From JBEVOS01 sp044226655 (lineage in GTDB: Bacteria > Pseudomonadota > Alphaproteobacteria > Caulobacterales > Aquidulcibacteraceae), in assembly GCA_044226655.1 (NCBI GenBank), contig JBGAGO010000003.1, positions 310,001-374,000 on the forward strand: a stretch of 64,000 bases of DNA, read 5' to 3'. Below, piece by piece: positions 8,132 through 16,612 of the stretch. The first letter of the stretch is position 1. Every line of letters begins with the position of its first letter. The notes under the pieces are model-generated. The model saw nothing but the letters and a program-made list of their open reading frames with translations, ran no database searches and was not told the origin of the DNA. Made by a program: the position numbers and the translations under genes.

Positions 8132-8608
8132 TTAAGGCATCGAATGGTCGTAAGGTGCAATTGTGGGGCCTTCGCACTCGTCAAGAAGAGAAATGGAGTG
8201 TGGGCCGTTTCGGGTTTCGACGTCGAACCGGCGCGCGAAATATGTCACGGCCGCATCGGTGCAAATGGATACGGCTTCCGATGTCCGCCAAGATATGTTG
8301 AACCGGTTCGCATGACGAAATTCGGTGACTGGGAAGTCCAGAGCCGTGCCATTGAAGCGTAAAACAACCGACGCGTACATCGAGCCTCCCGCGCCGCCGC
8401 TCTGACGCTGAATCAAGACGATCGCTGCCTTGCCGTCCGGACTTGGATATCTCGCCTCGTTAAGTTGAGAGCGGCCGCACGATCCGATCGAGGCGGTTAG
8501 AACCAGAGCAACCAGAAGGCGGGCGATGCGAGATCCCGCGAACGGAGGGTTTGCGCTGCGGGCGAAGTTGAGAGGGCTACATTCTATGTCCATGGCTCTT
8601 GCATTCAC
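8132..8608 (-). CDS. Probable lipoprotein, hypothetical
   Basis: A protein of up to 158 aa with an internal hydrophobic segment LLVALVLTASIGSC ending in a lipobox-like IGSC, followed by a soluble domain (YPSPDGKAAIVLIQRQSGG). The start is uncertain: the first 25 residues are long for a lipoprotein signal, and a later GTG or TTG could be used. The domain has the SPDGK opening common to beta-propeller-like or DUF5412-type secreted proteins. The GC content is slightly lower than that of purB. The function is unknown. Confidence 0.5.
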   Translation of the reverse strand: MNARAMDIECSPLNFARSANPPFAGSRIARLLVALVLTASIGSCGRSQLNEARYPSPDGKAAIVLIQRQSGGAGGSMYASVVLRFNGTALDFPVTEFRHANRFNISWRTSEAVSICTDAAVTYFARRFDVETRNGPHSISLLDECEGPTIAPYDHSMP

Positions 8609-8668
8609 CCTTCATCGGGCGCTGCGCGCCGCCTTCTCCCATAGGGGGAGAAGGGCGAGCCCTCATCC
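8605..8668. repeat. Palindromic element with CCTTCTCCC/GGGAGAAGG arms
   Basis: CCTTCTCCC at 8632-8640 faces GGGAGAAGG at 8645-8653 across a short loop, flanked by CACCCTTCATCGGGCGC and GAGCCCTCATCC. Elements of this appearance are widely dispersed between genes in Alphaproteobacteria. It lies at the 5' end of the lipoprotein gene and the 3' end of the 73-aa gene. Confidence 0.5.
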
Positions 8669-8884
8669 TGCTTGCCGTGCGCGCCGCCCTTTTGCCGGCA
8701 CGCCGAACAGCCGCGCGCGTTCCTTTTCGAGCCAGACCAAGCGCCTTTGATACGCCTTGCGCATCATCGCATTGCCGGCGAGATCGAGCCGGATGGTCCA
8801 ATAGGCGATGCGCGCGTCCACTTGATCGCGCGTCAGCCCGTCCAGCGGCGCGTCGAACTCCGGATGGGGTGATCTTCTGCCCAT
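8663..8884 (-). CDS. Small hypothetical protein, 73 aa
   Basis: A basic 73-aa protein with a helical core (LTRDQVDARIAYWTIRLDLAGNAMMRKAYQRRLVWLEKERARLF) resembling a two-helix hairpin. No family is recognised. It starts 4 bp downstream of the AlkD-like fragment on the same strand. Its codon use fits the neighbours, which supports it as a real gene; its 3' end overlaps a dispersed repeat. Confidence 0.45.
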   Translation of the reverse strand: MGRRSPHPEFDAPLDGLTRDQVDARIAYWTIRLDLAGNAMMRKAYQRRLVWLEKERARLFGVPAKGRRARQAG

Positions 8885-8888
8885 TGCC

Positions 8889-9098
8889 TCACTTTAGCGT
8901 CTTCACCGCGTCCTTGCCCACCCATCGCCGCGCGGCGTCGTCCGATGTTGCGAGCTTCGCGGCCAGGGCGCGCGCTGCGGCGGCGGCTTTGGGCGGGCCT
9001 TTCAGCGCGATGGCGCGCAGCGCCCAGCTCACGCCTTTCTTGACGAAGTTCCGTCCATCGCCGGCCTCACGCTCGATCAACGTCAAAGCCCGCGCCAT
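8889..9098 (-). pseudogene. C-terminal remnant of an AlkD-like DNA alkylation repair gene
   Basis: The 69 residues MARALTLIEREAGDG to WVGKDAVKTLK match the last HEAT-like helices of AlkD-type DNA glycosylases, where NFVKKGVSWALRAI and ARRWVGKDA are typical. The rest of the protein, roughly 150 residues with the catalytic Asp/Trp region, is missing: a TGA stops the frame just upstream and the channel gene begins there. Without the N-terminal part it cannot be active, so it is best read as a deletion remnant. Confidence 0.6.
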
Positions 9099-9119
9099 CT
9101 CCGTCTCGCCGCCGCCATC

Positions 9120-11018
9120 TCAGCCGGCGCCGGCGCGTTCTTTGGCCATCACGATCACGCAATCGCCGGGCTTGGGCGTGAAGGCGCGCGTCTTGGCCGG
9201 GTTGAGCCGCACGCCGCCGCCCGGCTCGCCCTTGCCGGCGATCTGATAGCCAAACGCGCATTCCCCGCGCGCGGCCGCCGCCGCCACGATGGTGGCGAAG
9301 CTCAGCGGCGCGCCCGTGCGCACATAATCCTCGATCGGGCGCATATAGATTTCCGCCCCCTGCTCATCGAGAATTTCGCTGAAGATCGGCAGCAATTTCT
9401 CGTTCTCGGACATCTGTGTGAGCATCAGGCTGATCAGCCGATTGCTCACAACGAGATCGTCCGCCCGCATCGCCTGCGCGATCGCGCTGTTGTGCACGTT
9501 GAGGATTTCGCTGACAATCGTCACGCGTGCGTCCTCAGGGATGGCCTGGCGCACGTGCATCAGCGACACCAAAGTATGCGTGTCGGCGGTTTCCGCGTCC
9601 ACGCCTTCATCGCACGCCAGCACGATGGCGTGGTTGCACGCCGCGGGATTGAGCCCGCGGATCACAGTGCGGCTGCGCGGATCGGCCACGATATGCTCGA
9701 CACGCACATCGCCGTTCGCCACCGAGAGCCGCCCGATCGAATCGGCGAAGCCCGGCGTGTCGGACACGATCGTCAGCACCGAGGCGCCCGTCATGTAGTG
9801 CGACAATTCCGAAGCGACGGCGGGCCCCAATCTGTTCCAGCCCAGGATCAGCGCCCGCTCGGCGCGCATGGCCGCGCGCGAGCCTGTGTTGATCATCGCC
9901 GCATCGATCGCGGCCGGCGTTCTGGCGGCGCGAATGCCGCTGGACGATTGCGCGACGAAGATGCCCTGCGCGGCGGGCGCGATCACGCTGTCCATCGGCG
10001 GATTGAGCTTCACGTCCTCGCCGACGCAGATCCCCACCAGCGCGGCGCGGTCATAGGCGTTGAGCGCGTCGCGGAAGGTCTTGCCCGCCAAGGGCGCCAG
10101 CGGCGCGAAATGAAATTCCATGCCCTCATAATCGAGCAGTTCCGAATAGACGGTCGAAAGCCCGGATTGCCGGCTCGCATGCACGATGATGCGCGAGATG
10201 AGATCGTCGGCCATCACGGCTTGCAATCCACCGCCGCCGATCGCGCGCACCGCCTCGACATTGGCGCTGTCGCGAAACTCCGCGACGATGCGCGGCCGCG
10301 CCTTCTTGTCCTCGATCGCCTGCATGAGCGCGAGCGCGGTCTTGATGCTGCGCGCATCTGGATCGCCGCCCGGCGAGGAGACCACGATGATCGCGCGCGC
10401 CTCCGCGGCGTTCACCATCGCCAGATCGCGCAAATCGGTTGGGTCGCCGCTGCGGCAGATCACGCGCACGCGCGCATAGCCTTTCTCGGCGAGCGCATCC
10501 TCCATCTCGACTTTGTCATTGGGCGCTAGCACCACGACACGCCGGTGCGCGCGTTCGTCCTGCGCGGCATGGGAAATCTGCTCGATGATGTCGAACACGG
10601 CCGGCGACCAATTGAGGATCAGCGTGTGATCGCGCTCCAGCACGCGCGAGCGGCCCTTGCGCAATTCGCCCAGCCGCTCCTGCATGCCCGTGGTCAAAAG
10701 GCCGATGAGGCTGGAGACGACGAAAATGCCCCAGAAGGTGATCAGAATGCCGATGCCGCGAAATGCCCAGCCCTGATCGTTTTCGACATCGCCGGAATCG
10801 ATCGTGTGCATCAGCGCCTGCCAGGCCGCTTCTGGGAACGAGAGCGGCGGCGCGCCGTCTGGCCTGATCCGCGTCAGCACCAGCACGATCGCCGCCGCGA
10901 CGATGCCGAGGAAGGAAAGGATCGCCAGCCAGCCGATCAGCGCGGCCGGCCCGGCCGCCATGGTGGTGTCGAAGGCGTAGCGGATGCGCTCGCCGAGCGT
11001 GATGTTCTTGCGCGCCAC
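9120..11018 (-). CDS. CASTOR/POLLUX-type ion channel with RCK domains
   Basis: A 632-aa membrane protein related to the CASTOR/POLLUX (DMI1) channels and their bacterial homologues. Two hydrophobic segments, near residues 24-50 and 85-110, flank a pore-loop region (FPEAAWQALMHTIDSGDV) without the TVGYG filter of K+ channels. The cytoplasmic part starts with DHTLILNWSP, a Rossmann-like RCK domain with VVVLAPND, and a second nucleotide-binding repeat begins at ALILGWNRLGPAVASEL. It probably gates cation or Ca2+ flux by ligand binding; the ion cannot be read from the sequence. Length is typical of the family. It appears to be transcribed alone. Confidence 0.85.
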   Translation of the reverse strand: MARKNITLGERIRYAFDTTMAAGPAALIGWLAILSFLGIVAAAIVLVLTRIRPDGAPPLSFPEAAWQALMHTIDSGDVENDQGWAFRGIGILITFWGIFVVSSLIGLLTTGMQERLGELRKGRSRVLERDHTLILNWSPAVFDIIEQISHAAQDERAHRRVVVLAPNDKVEMEDALAEKGYARVRVICRSGDPTDLRDLAMVNAAEARAIIVVSSPGGDPDARSIKTALALMQAIEDKKARPRIVAEFRDSANVEAVRAIGGGGLQAVMADDLISRIIVHASRQSGLSTVYSELLDYEGMEFHFAPLAPLAGKTFRDALNAYDRAALVGICVGEDVKLNPPMDSVIAPAAQGIFVAQSSSGIRAARTPAAIDAAMINTGSRAAMRAERALILGWNRLGPAVASELSHYMTGASVLTIVSDTPGFADSIGRLSVANGDVRVEHIVADPRSRTVIRGLNPAACNHAIVLACDEGVDAETADTHTLVSLMHVRQAIPEDARVTIVSEILNVHNSAIAQAMRADDLVVSNRLISLMLTQMSENEKLLPIFSEILDEQGAEIYMRPIEDYVRTGAPLSFATIVAAAAARGECAFGYQIAGKGEPGGGVRLNPAKTRAFTPKPGDCVIVMAKERAGAG

Positions 11019-11114
11019 GGTTCATCTCCCGCGATCACCCAAGCGTGAGCGCGCGCGCCGCGCCGCGCAAGCCGCCCGCGCCGCTCCCCGCTGCGACTTT
11101 CCGGCGCTCAGGGC

Positions 11115-11444
11115 TTATTCGTCGCCGTCATAGCTCTCCGGCGCGATCTTGACGCGCCAAGGCCGCGCGGGTGCGTTCGGGCCAAGCGCCCATTTGTAGC
11201 AACCGCCGCCGGACTGGCCCAAACCGCCGCTGCAACTGTCTAGCGCGAAGCACGCGGCCTCGGTCTCGACCCATGGCATCGGCTCCCAATGGCTGTCGAT
11301 ATTGCTCATCCAATAGCAGGCCGACGGCTGCGCGCTCAGCTTCTGCGCGATGCGGGCTTCGGTCTGCGGATCGGACGCGCACGCGGCGAGCGCGCCGGAG
11401 AAGAGGAAAGCGGCGGCGGCGAGGATGGACGGACGAAACGGCAT
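11115..11444 (-). CDS. Small cysteine-rich lipoprotein
   Basis: A 109-aa protein with a lipoprotein signal (SILAAAAFLFSGALAAC) and lipobox LAAC near residues 19-22. The mature part has four further cysteines (ACYWM, ACFALDSC, GCYKW) likely to form disulfides in the periplasm. The family is not recognised. It stands between the channel gene and the acetyltransferase gene, all on the minus strand, without overlaps. Confidence 0.7.
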   Translation of the reverse strand: MPFRPSILAAAAFLFSGALAACASDPQTEARIAQKLSAQPSACYWMSNIDSHWEPMPWVETEAACFALDSCSGGLGQSGGGCYKWALGPNAPARPWRVKIAPESYDGDE

Positions 11445-11456
11445 CGCTTTCCTTTG

Positions 11457-11909
11457 TCACAGCGCCTTGCGATAGGCGACCAGGCGTTCGACTTCTTCGA
11501 AGCCGAGCGCGCGATGCGCCGACTGGCTCGCCACATTCATCAGCTCTGCATCCGAACCGAGCTCGCGATAGCCATGCGCGCGCGCCCAAGCCTCCGCCGC
11601 GACGACCAGCGCGCGCCCAATGCCTTGTCGGCGCGCCGTGGGCGCGACGATCCAGCCTTCGATGAAGGCGACGGGGCTGGTCGTGCAGCCTTCGGCATAG
11701 GTGCGCGCGGAAAGCTCGATCATGCCGATCACGGCGTCATCGCGCACGCACAGCAAAACCGCCACGCGCGCGCCCGCGCCGGCAGCCGCGCCCGAGAGAA
11801 ACGCATCAACATCCGCGGCCAGATCGTCGCGCGTCCAATGCGGCCACAGCGCGCAGCGCAGATCGAGCCAGGCTTCGCGGTCCGCAGCGGCGGCCAGGCG
11901 CACGTTCAT
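11457..11909 (-). CDS. GNAT acetyltransferase, aminoglycoside 6'-N-acetyltransferase-like
   Basis: A 150-aa GNAT enzyme that uses acetyl-CoA. The pyrophosphate-binding loop is VAPTARRQGIGRAL near residues 88-101. Beyond the generic fold it shows the layout of AAC(6')-type enzymes: LRCALWPHWTRDDL at the N-terminus, GCTTSPVAFIEGWIV before the CoA loop, and LGSDAELMNVASQSAHRALGFEE after it. It may therefore acetylate aminoglycosides or a natural amine. It overlaps the upstream MFS gene by 4 bp (start ATG 11907-11909), so the two are coupled. Resistance activity is an inference. Confidence 0.8.
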   Translation of the reverse strand: MNVRLAAAADREAWLDLRCALWPHWTRDDLAADVDAFLSGAAAGAGARVAVLLCVRDDAVIGMIELSARTYAEGCTTSPVAFIEGWIVAPTARRQGIGRALVVAAEAWARAHGYRELGSDAELMNVASQSAHRALGFEEVERLVAYRKAL

Positions 11910-13441
11910 GCAGCTTGCCGCGCAGCCGCCGCGCGCATCTCCTTGGCGAGCCCGATGGCGCCGAGGAAATAGTGCAGCGAGGCCCAGGCGTAGAAGCCGA
12001 TGGAAAGCAGGATGCCTTGGCGCGTCGCCTGCGCCGTCGCCGCATGGCAATCGGCGGCCAGTTCGGCGTTGGCCGTATCCGCGGGCGCGCCGCCCGGACA
12101 CATCTGCGCAAAGCTCATCGGATGGCCCATCTCCGCGCCGCTCGGAAAGAAGGTTCCGAACATGGCCTGGAAAAAGCCGATCGCGCCATGATGGTTGAAA
12201 TGGAAATCGGCCAGATGATCGATCACCCAGCCGATGAAAGGCGGGCCGCCGCCCAGCGCGATCAGGTTGAGGAAGAAGAACAAGAGCGCCGTCGCTGTCG
12301 CGCGCCGGCGCGTGTCGACTACGTTCTGCACGACGCCGAAGGTCGGCCCCAGATAGGTGTAGTGGAAAATGCCCGGCAGCAGCAGGATCGCCGCCAGCCA
12401 GCGCCAATCCATTTGCAGATAGGCGATGATGTAGATCGGCGTCGCGATCGCGAGGCCGAAGGCGGGCGTCAGCGAATACCAGGCTGGGCTGCGCTTGCTC
12501 ATGAAATCGGAAATGAACCCGCCGAGCAGCGTGCCGATGCCCGATGAGAAGCCGCCCACCAGCCCCGTGATGAGGCCGACGCTGGCGAGATCGAGCCCGA
12601 ACTGGCGCACATAATAGGGCGGCACGAACGCGCCCCCGCCATAGGAGCCGAACGAGGCGATGGTCACGCCCAGCACCATGTTCACCACCGGCCATTTGCC
12701 GAACAGCGTCTTGGCGACCGATCCCAATTCCTTGAGTTCGCCCCACAGCGACAGGGGCGGCGCGGCGGGCGCCACGTCTTCCGGCGACAGCGGCTTTTCT
12801 TCCGCTTCCGAATGGCCGCGCGGCGGCTCCTTCACCATCAGCTTCAGCGCCAGCGCCACCAGCACGCCCGGCAGGCCCACCAGCACGAACGCGATACGCC
12901 AGGAGAAATGCTGCGCGATCCAGCCGCCCGCGACCGCGCCAATCATGGTGCCCGCCGGAATGCCGAACGAATAGATCGCCAGCGCCGAGGCGCGCTTCTT
13001 CGGCTCGAAATAATCGCTGATCAGCGAATGCGCCGGCGGCGACAGGCCCGCTTCGCCGACGCCCACGCCGACGCGGTAGATCATCAGCATCAGGAAATTG
13101 TGGGCCGAGCCGCACAGCGCCGTGAACCCCGACCAGATCACGATCGCGATCGAGATGATGTTGACTCGGTTGGTGCGCTCGGCGAGCCGCGCGATCGGAA
13201 TGCCGAGCGTGGTGTAAAGCGCCGCGAACGCGATCCCGCCTAGAAGGCCGAGCTGCGTGTCCGTCAGCTTGAGATCGACTTTGATCGCTTGCCCGATCGT
13301 GGAAATGATCGTGCGGTCGATGAAATTGAACGTGTAGGCGATGACGAGAAGGGTGAGGACGGTGGTCTTGTAGCCATCGCTATAGAGCGGGCGCACGCCC
13401 CCTCGCGCGGCCGGCGCTGCGGCGTCGGTCATTCGGTTCAT
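11906..13441 (-). CDS. MFS transporter, spinster-like family
   Basis: A 511-aa inner-membrane carrier with about 12 hydrophobic segments. The MFS motif region is present after TM2 (LGIPIARLAERTNRV), and the N-terminal AYTFNFIDRTIISTIGQAIK segment is typical of spinster-type MFS proteins common in Caulobacterales and Sphingomonadales. A long cytoplasmic loop (KEPPRGHSEAEEKPLSPEDV) separates the two halves. The substrate is unknown. Its end overlaps the AAC(6')-like acetyltransferase start, which suggests that export and modification of one compound are linked. Confidence 0.85.
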   Translation of the reverse strand: MNRMTDAAAPAARGGVRPLYSDGYKTTVLTLLVIAYTFNFIDRTIISTIGQAIKVDLKLTDTQLGLLGGIAFAALYTTLGIPIARLAERTNRVNIISIAIVIWSGFTALCGSAHNFLMLMIYRVGVGVGEAGLSPPAHSLISDYFEPKKRASALAIYSFGIPAGTMIGAVAGGWIAQHFSWRIAFVLVGLPGVLVALALKLMVKEPPRGHSEAEEKPLSPEDVAPAAPPLSLWGELKELGSVAKTLFGKWPVVNMVLGVTIASFGSYGGGAFVPPYYVRQFGLDLASVGLITGLVGGFSSGIGTLLGGFISDFMSKRSPAWYSLTPAFGLAIATPIYIIAYLQMDWRWLAAILLLPGIFHYTYLGPTFGVVQNVVDTRRRATATALLFFFLNLIALGGGPPFIGWVIDHLADFHFNHHGAIGFFQAMFGTFFPSGAEMGHPMSFAQMCPGGAPADTANAELAADCHAATAQATRQGILLSIGFYAWASLHYFLGAIGLAKEMRAAAARQAA

Positions 13442-13520
13442 CCTCCCCTTATCGTTGGGGCGGAGTGTAAAGAAAAACCGGCGCCGGTCGAGCCGGGGCG
13501 CCGGCGAGGGGAAAGCGGCC

Positions 13521-13575
13521 GTACCGCCGGCTTCCAGCCGGCAGGCGCCATCTGCCGGCTGGAAGCCGGCGGTAC
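13521..13575. repeat. Inverted pair of the 24-bp palindromic repeat, second locus
   Basis: Bases 13521-13544 and 13552-13575 repeat exactly the two arms seen at 1298-1384, here with a 7-bp spacer. The element lies between the RidA gene and the MFS gene. Confidence 0.85.
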
Positions 13576-13577
13576 GA

Positions 13578-14066
13578 TTACGGCCTGATCATCACCTCGG
13601 CTTCGATCTCGACCGGGAAGTTGAGCGGCAGGCTGGCCACGCCGATGGCCGCGCGCGAATGGCGACCGATCTCGGGGCCGAACACGTCGAGTATGAGTTC
13701 GGTGAAGCCGTTCACGACCGCGGGCGGATTGGGGAAATGCGGCGGGCATTGCACGAAGCCCAGCACGCGCCGCCAGCCTGTGATGCGGTCGAGCGAGCCC
13801 AGTTCGCGCTGCAAAGAGCCGAGCATGGAGAGCGCCACTTTGCGCGCGGAATCCTTGGCTTGCTCGATCGTCACCTCAGCGCCCACGGCGCCGAACGGGC
13901 CGGCCGGCGCGCCATCGCTTTCCTGTGGTCCATGGCCGGAGATGAACGCCACATCGCCGCGCACGTTCACCCAGGCGAACGGCAGCTCCATGCCCTTCGG
14001 CGGCGCGAACGCCGGCGGCAGCACAAGGCCCAGCGCCTTCAAGCGTTCTTCCGCGCCCGCCATCAC
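13578..14066 (-). CDS. RidA family protein (YjgF/YER057c)
   Basis: A 162-aa member of the RidA family, of the longer subgroup that includes an extra internal segment. RidA proteins deaminate reactive enamines and imines; related members have other or unknown roles. Visible features are FISGHGPQESDG near residues 42-53, the helix TIEQAKDSARKVALSML, and AAIGVASLPLNFPVEIEAEV at the C-terminus. The conserved arginine of true RidA lies in the R-x-A-I-G-V region and is present as HSRAAIGVA. The gene overlaps the 3' end of the upstream lipoprotein gene by 4 bp. Confidence 0.88.
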   Translation of the reverse strand: MMAGAEERLKALGLVLPPAFAPPKGMELPFAWVNVRGDVAFISGHGPQESDGAPAGPFGAVGAEVTIEQAKDSARKVALSMLGSLQRELGSLDRITGWRRVLGFVQCPPHFPNPPAVVNGFTELILDVFGPEIGRHSRAAIGVASLPLNFPVEIEAEVMIRP

Positions 14067-14503
14067 GCGCCTCCGCAGGAATGTTCGGAATTGGGCGCGC
14101 TCCAGCTTTCGCCGGTGCGTAAATTCGTTCCCTGGAACATGCGGCCGCGCTCATCGTTAGCCGGGCAATTGTCCGGGATCGACGTCAGGCACACGCGCAC
14201 GCGGTCGCCTGGCCTCGATTGATCGATCGCCGGCACGGCCGCGTATTCGACCTGCGTCAGCCCGTTCTCGTATTCGATGGCGCTGCCGCTGTCGGGCACG
14301 CCTTCGAGACGCGGTCCAACCAGGCGCACGCTGGTCTCCACGCAGGCGCCGACGCTCGCCGGGATCGCGCTGGCGGGCGTCGCGGCGGCCTGCGCCATGG
14401 TCGGCTCGGCGCGCTCCGCGTCACGGCTTTGCGGCTCGCACGCCGCCAGCAGCGCGCCCGCGATCATCATGGCCAAAACCATTGTCGGTCCGCGCATCGC
14501 CAA
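14063..14503 (-). CDS. Probable lipoprotein
   Basis: A 146-aa protein with signal TMVLAMMIAGALLAAC and lipobox LAAC near residue 22. The mature part has a low-complexity Ala/Pro linker, then a small domain with four cysteines (GACVETS, RVCLTSIPDNC, EHSCGG) likely oxidised in the periplasm. The family is not recognised. Its stop overlaps the RidA start, so the two are probably cotranscribed. Confidence 0.7.
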   Translation of the reverse strand: MAMRGPTMVLAMMIAGALLAACEPQSRDAERAEPTMAQAAATPASAIPASVGACVETSVRLVGPRLEGVPDSGSAIEYENGLTQVEYAAVPAIDQSRPGDRVRVCLTSIPDNCPANDERGRMFQGTNLRTGESWSAPNSEHSCGGA

Positions 14504-14548
14504 GCTCCCCTTCAGGCGCGCCGCTATCGCAGAGATCGCGGCCGCGCG

Positions 14549-15994
14549 CTAGCGCACGGCGGCGGCGTCGCGCGCGGCCAGTTCGCGGCGGATATCGGCA
14601 TGGCGCGCCGCATCGAGCCGCCAGCCCAGCACGCAGGCTCCGCCCAGCATCACGAAGAAGATTGGTCCGAAAATGTAGATCACCTGCAGATTGGCCAGCG
14701 CGCTCGCCGTGTTGGTCGCGCCCTCGGCGGGATTGAAGCCGATCTGCTTCAGCAGGGGGAACGCGATCGCGAGCGAGGCCGCAGAGGCGATCTTCGCGGC
14801 GACGCCATTGATCGCGAAGATGAGGCTGGTGCGCTCCTTGCCCTGTTCGAGGCGGATTTCGTCGCCGACATCGGCCATCATCGCCAGGATCATCATGTTG
14901 AAGCCGGCCGCGGTCGCTCCGCACCAAGCCATGGTCGGCACGGCCAGCCAGAAGCTGCCATTGTGCGGAAGCACCAGCACCGTGCAGAGGCCGAGCGAAT
15001 AGCCGGCGGCCGACACCAGCAGCGCCCGGTGTTTGCCGAGCCGCGTCGCCAGCCGCGCCGTGGCCGGCGCGCCCAGCAGGCCGACCACGATGTAGATCAC
15101 CAGCAGGATCGAGGCTTGCGACACGCTGAAGCCGAGCACGTCCCCGAAATAGAACAGGTAGAGATTGCTCATCCAGCCGGGCCCGAGCGTCAGGCAGATT
15201 TGCGCGAATGCGAGGCGCAGCAGATCGGGCTTCATCAGCACTGCGATGTAATCGCGGATCGGCGCGGTCTCGGCGGCGTGCAGATCGAGGCGCACGCGCT
15301 CGGGCGTGAACGCCACCGCGGCGAGCACCAAAGCCGGCGTCGTGAAGATCACGAACCAGCCCATGCTTTGCACGGCCCAGGCATCGCTCTTGCCCCAGAG
15401 GCTCGCCAGGCTCGGCGCGATCAGCACCGCCACCGCGCCGACAATGCCCACCATCGTGTTGACGCCGAACAGGCGCGAGCGTTCGTCGTAATGCGTGGCG
15501 AGCGTGGCCCCGAGCGCGTTCTGCGCTAGTGAAAGGATCGAGGCGCCGAGATAGAATCCCAGCAGCGCGACGATGAGGAAGGTCGTCGTCATGCCGGGCT
15601 GCGCGAAGAAAAGCGCGCCCGCCGCCGTCATCAGGATCGGCGCCCCCGCCAGCATCCAGGGCCGATAGCGCCCCAGCGGCGTGCGCGTGCGGTCCATCAA
15701 CTGGCCGAGCACGGGATCGACGAACAGATCGAGCAGCCGCACCGTCGTCCAGGTCGCAGCCACCACCACCAGGCTCAGCCCCAAATGCCCGGCCAGATAG
15801 GGCGGCAGGTACACCGCAACCGCCACGCCCAGCGCCGACACCGGGATCGCCGGCCCGGCGAAGGCCAGCAGCGTACGCAGGGGAATTTGTTCGCGCGGCG
15901 GCCCGAGATCGACGGGCTCGCGTGGGGCCGCCTCTGCATCCATACGCGCTTGTCTCCCTGTGCTTCGTTCTTGTGCTTGGCCGTACTCTGTCAT
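14549..15994 (-). CDS. MFS_2/GPH-type sugar:cation symporter
   Basis: A protein of up to 481 aa with 12 hydrophobic segments and the signature of the glycoside-pentoside-hexuronide:cation symporter family: DLFVDPVLGQLMDRTRTPLGRYRPWMLAGAP near residues 70-100, and MMADVGDEIRLEQGKERTSL in the second half. Such proteins take up sugars or related compounds with Na+ or H+. The first ATG at 15994 adds a 17-residue polar leader; the ATG at 15943 (MDAEAAPREP) may be the true start. No enzymes for sugar use are nearby, so the substrate is open. Confidence 0.85.
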   Translation of the reverse strand: MTEYGQAQERSTGRQARMDAEAAPREPVDLGPPREQIPLRTLLAFAGPAIPVSALGVAVAVYLPPYLAGHLGLSLVVVAATWTTVRLLDLFVDPVLGQLMDRTRTPLGRYRPWMLAGAPILMTAAGALFFAQPGMTTTFLIVALLGFYLGASILSLAQNALGATLATHYDERSRLFGVNTMVGIVGAVAVLIAPSLASLWGKSDAWAVQSMGWFVIFTTPALVLAAVAFTPERVRLDLHAAETAPIRDYIAVLMKPDLLRLAFAQICLTLGPGWMSNLYLFYFGDVLGFSVSQASILLVIYIVVGLLGAPATARLATRLGKHRALLVSAAGYSLGLCTVLVLPHNGSFWLAVPTMAWCGATAAGFNMMILAMMADVGDEIRLEQGKERTSLIFAINGVAAKIASAASLAIAFPLLKQIGFNPAEGATNTASALANLQVIYIFGPIFFVMLGGACVLGWRLDAARHADIRRELAARDAAAVR

Positions 15995-16193
15995 GCCCCG
16001 CGCGCTTTGCTAGCCAAAGCGCGCAGCGGCCCTTCTACGCAGGGATGCCGCCGGCGCAGGGCGCGGATGCGCGCCAGGCCCGCCAGCCACGCGCACCGGT
16101 TTGCCCTTCGCCGCGACGCACGATCGGCTTTGGCGTCACCGCGCTCGCCGCGCTGGGCGAGTGGGAGCGGCGTAGGGGGCGGGAGCGCCCGGC
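15995..16193. other. Intergenic gap with a 10-bp hairpin
   Basis: This gap contains GCGCGCTTTG at 16000-16009 and its exact complement CAAAGCGCGC at 16015-16024 around a 5-base loop. There is no T run, so it is a weak terminator candidate at best; it could also fold in the leader of the symporter mRNA. No gene is convincing in the remaining sequence, although it is an open reading frame on the plus strand. Confidence 0.4.
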
Positions 16194-16604
16194 CTAAAAG
16201 AACGAGTCCAGGTAGGCCGCCGCCTCGTCTGAAAGCCCCGCGATCTTATTCGTTGCTTGGCGATAGAACTTGAAATTGAGTTCCGTTTCAGGGCGGCCGT
16301 CGTTCCAAACGTTGAACGGCTTCAGCTCTGCGCGGCCGAGGCGGCGTATGGCGTGGGCTGCGCGGCGGATCGTGATGCTCACACGCGGCGTCTGCTGGTC
16401 CACACCCGGCGTCTTCGCGACCGCTTTGGCCGCGATCACCACGCCCTTCGCGATCAGCCCCGCGCCGCCTTCGTTCTCGCTCGCGAACACGAAGATCATA
16501 TCGCCGACGGCGATGTGCTTGCCGCCATACATCGTCTTTTGCCGCGGAAATTCGAACGTCGTCGCGTCCGAATCCAGCACATGCGCTTTGATCGCGTAAG
16601 CCAT
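16194..16604 (-). CDS. Hypothetical protein, possibly PUA/EVE-like
   Basis: A 136-aa protein: MAYAIKAHVLDSDATTFEFP, then GGKHIAVGDMIFVFASENEGGAGLIAKGVVIAAK, and a basic helix with RRAAHAIRRLGR. The layout of a 'GD-x-I/V-F' strand followed by a glycine turn and a 'GVV' strand resembles PUA-like folds such as EVE or ASCH, which bind modified bases or RNA. This is a weak resemblance. The gene starts 9 bp from a dispersed palindromic repeat, next to the radC fragment, at the edge of the accessory region. Confidence 0.6.
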   Translation of the reverse strand: MAYAIKAHVLDSDATTFEFPRQKTMYGGKHIAVGDMIFVFASENEGGAGLIAKGVVIAAKAVAKTPGVDQQTPRVSITIRRAAHAIRRLGRAELKPFNVWNDGRPETELNFKFYRQATNKIAGLSDEAAAYLDSFF

Positions 16605-16612
16605 GGCGCCTT

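Noticed and set aside
9120..11018. TrkA-type potassium uptake protein
   Set aside because: RCK-like domains are present, but the two-helix pore with no TVGYG filter and the overall order fit CASTOR/POLLUX channels better.
16000..16024. Rho-independent terminator at the perfect hairpin
   Set aside because: The stem is perfect but no T run follows on either strand, so it was recorded only as a hairpin.
15922..16197. Plus-strand 91-aa frame in the gap before the 136-aa gene
   Set aside because: Its sequence is low-complexity, it overlaps the symporter 5' end, and it has no ribosome site.
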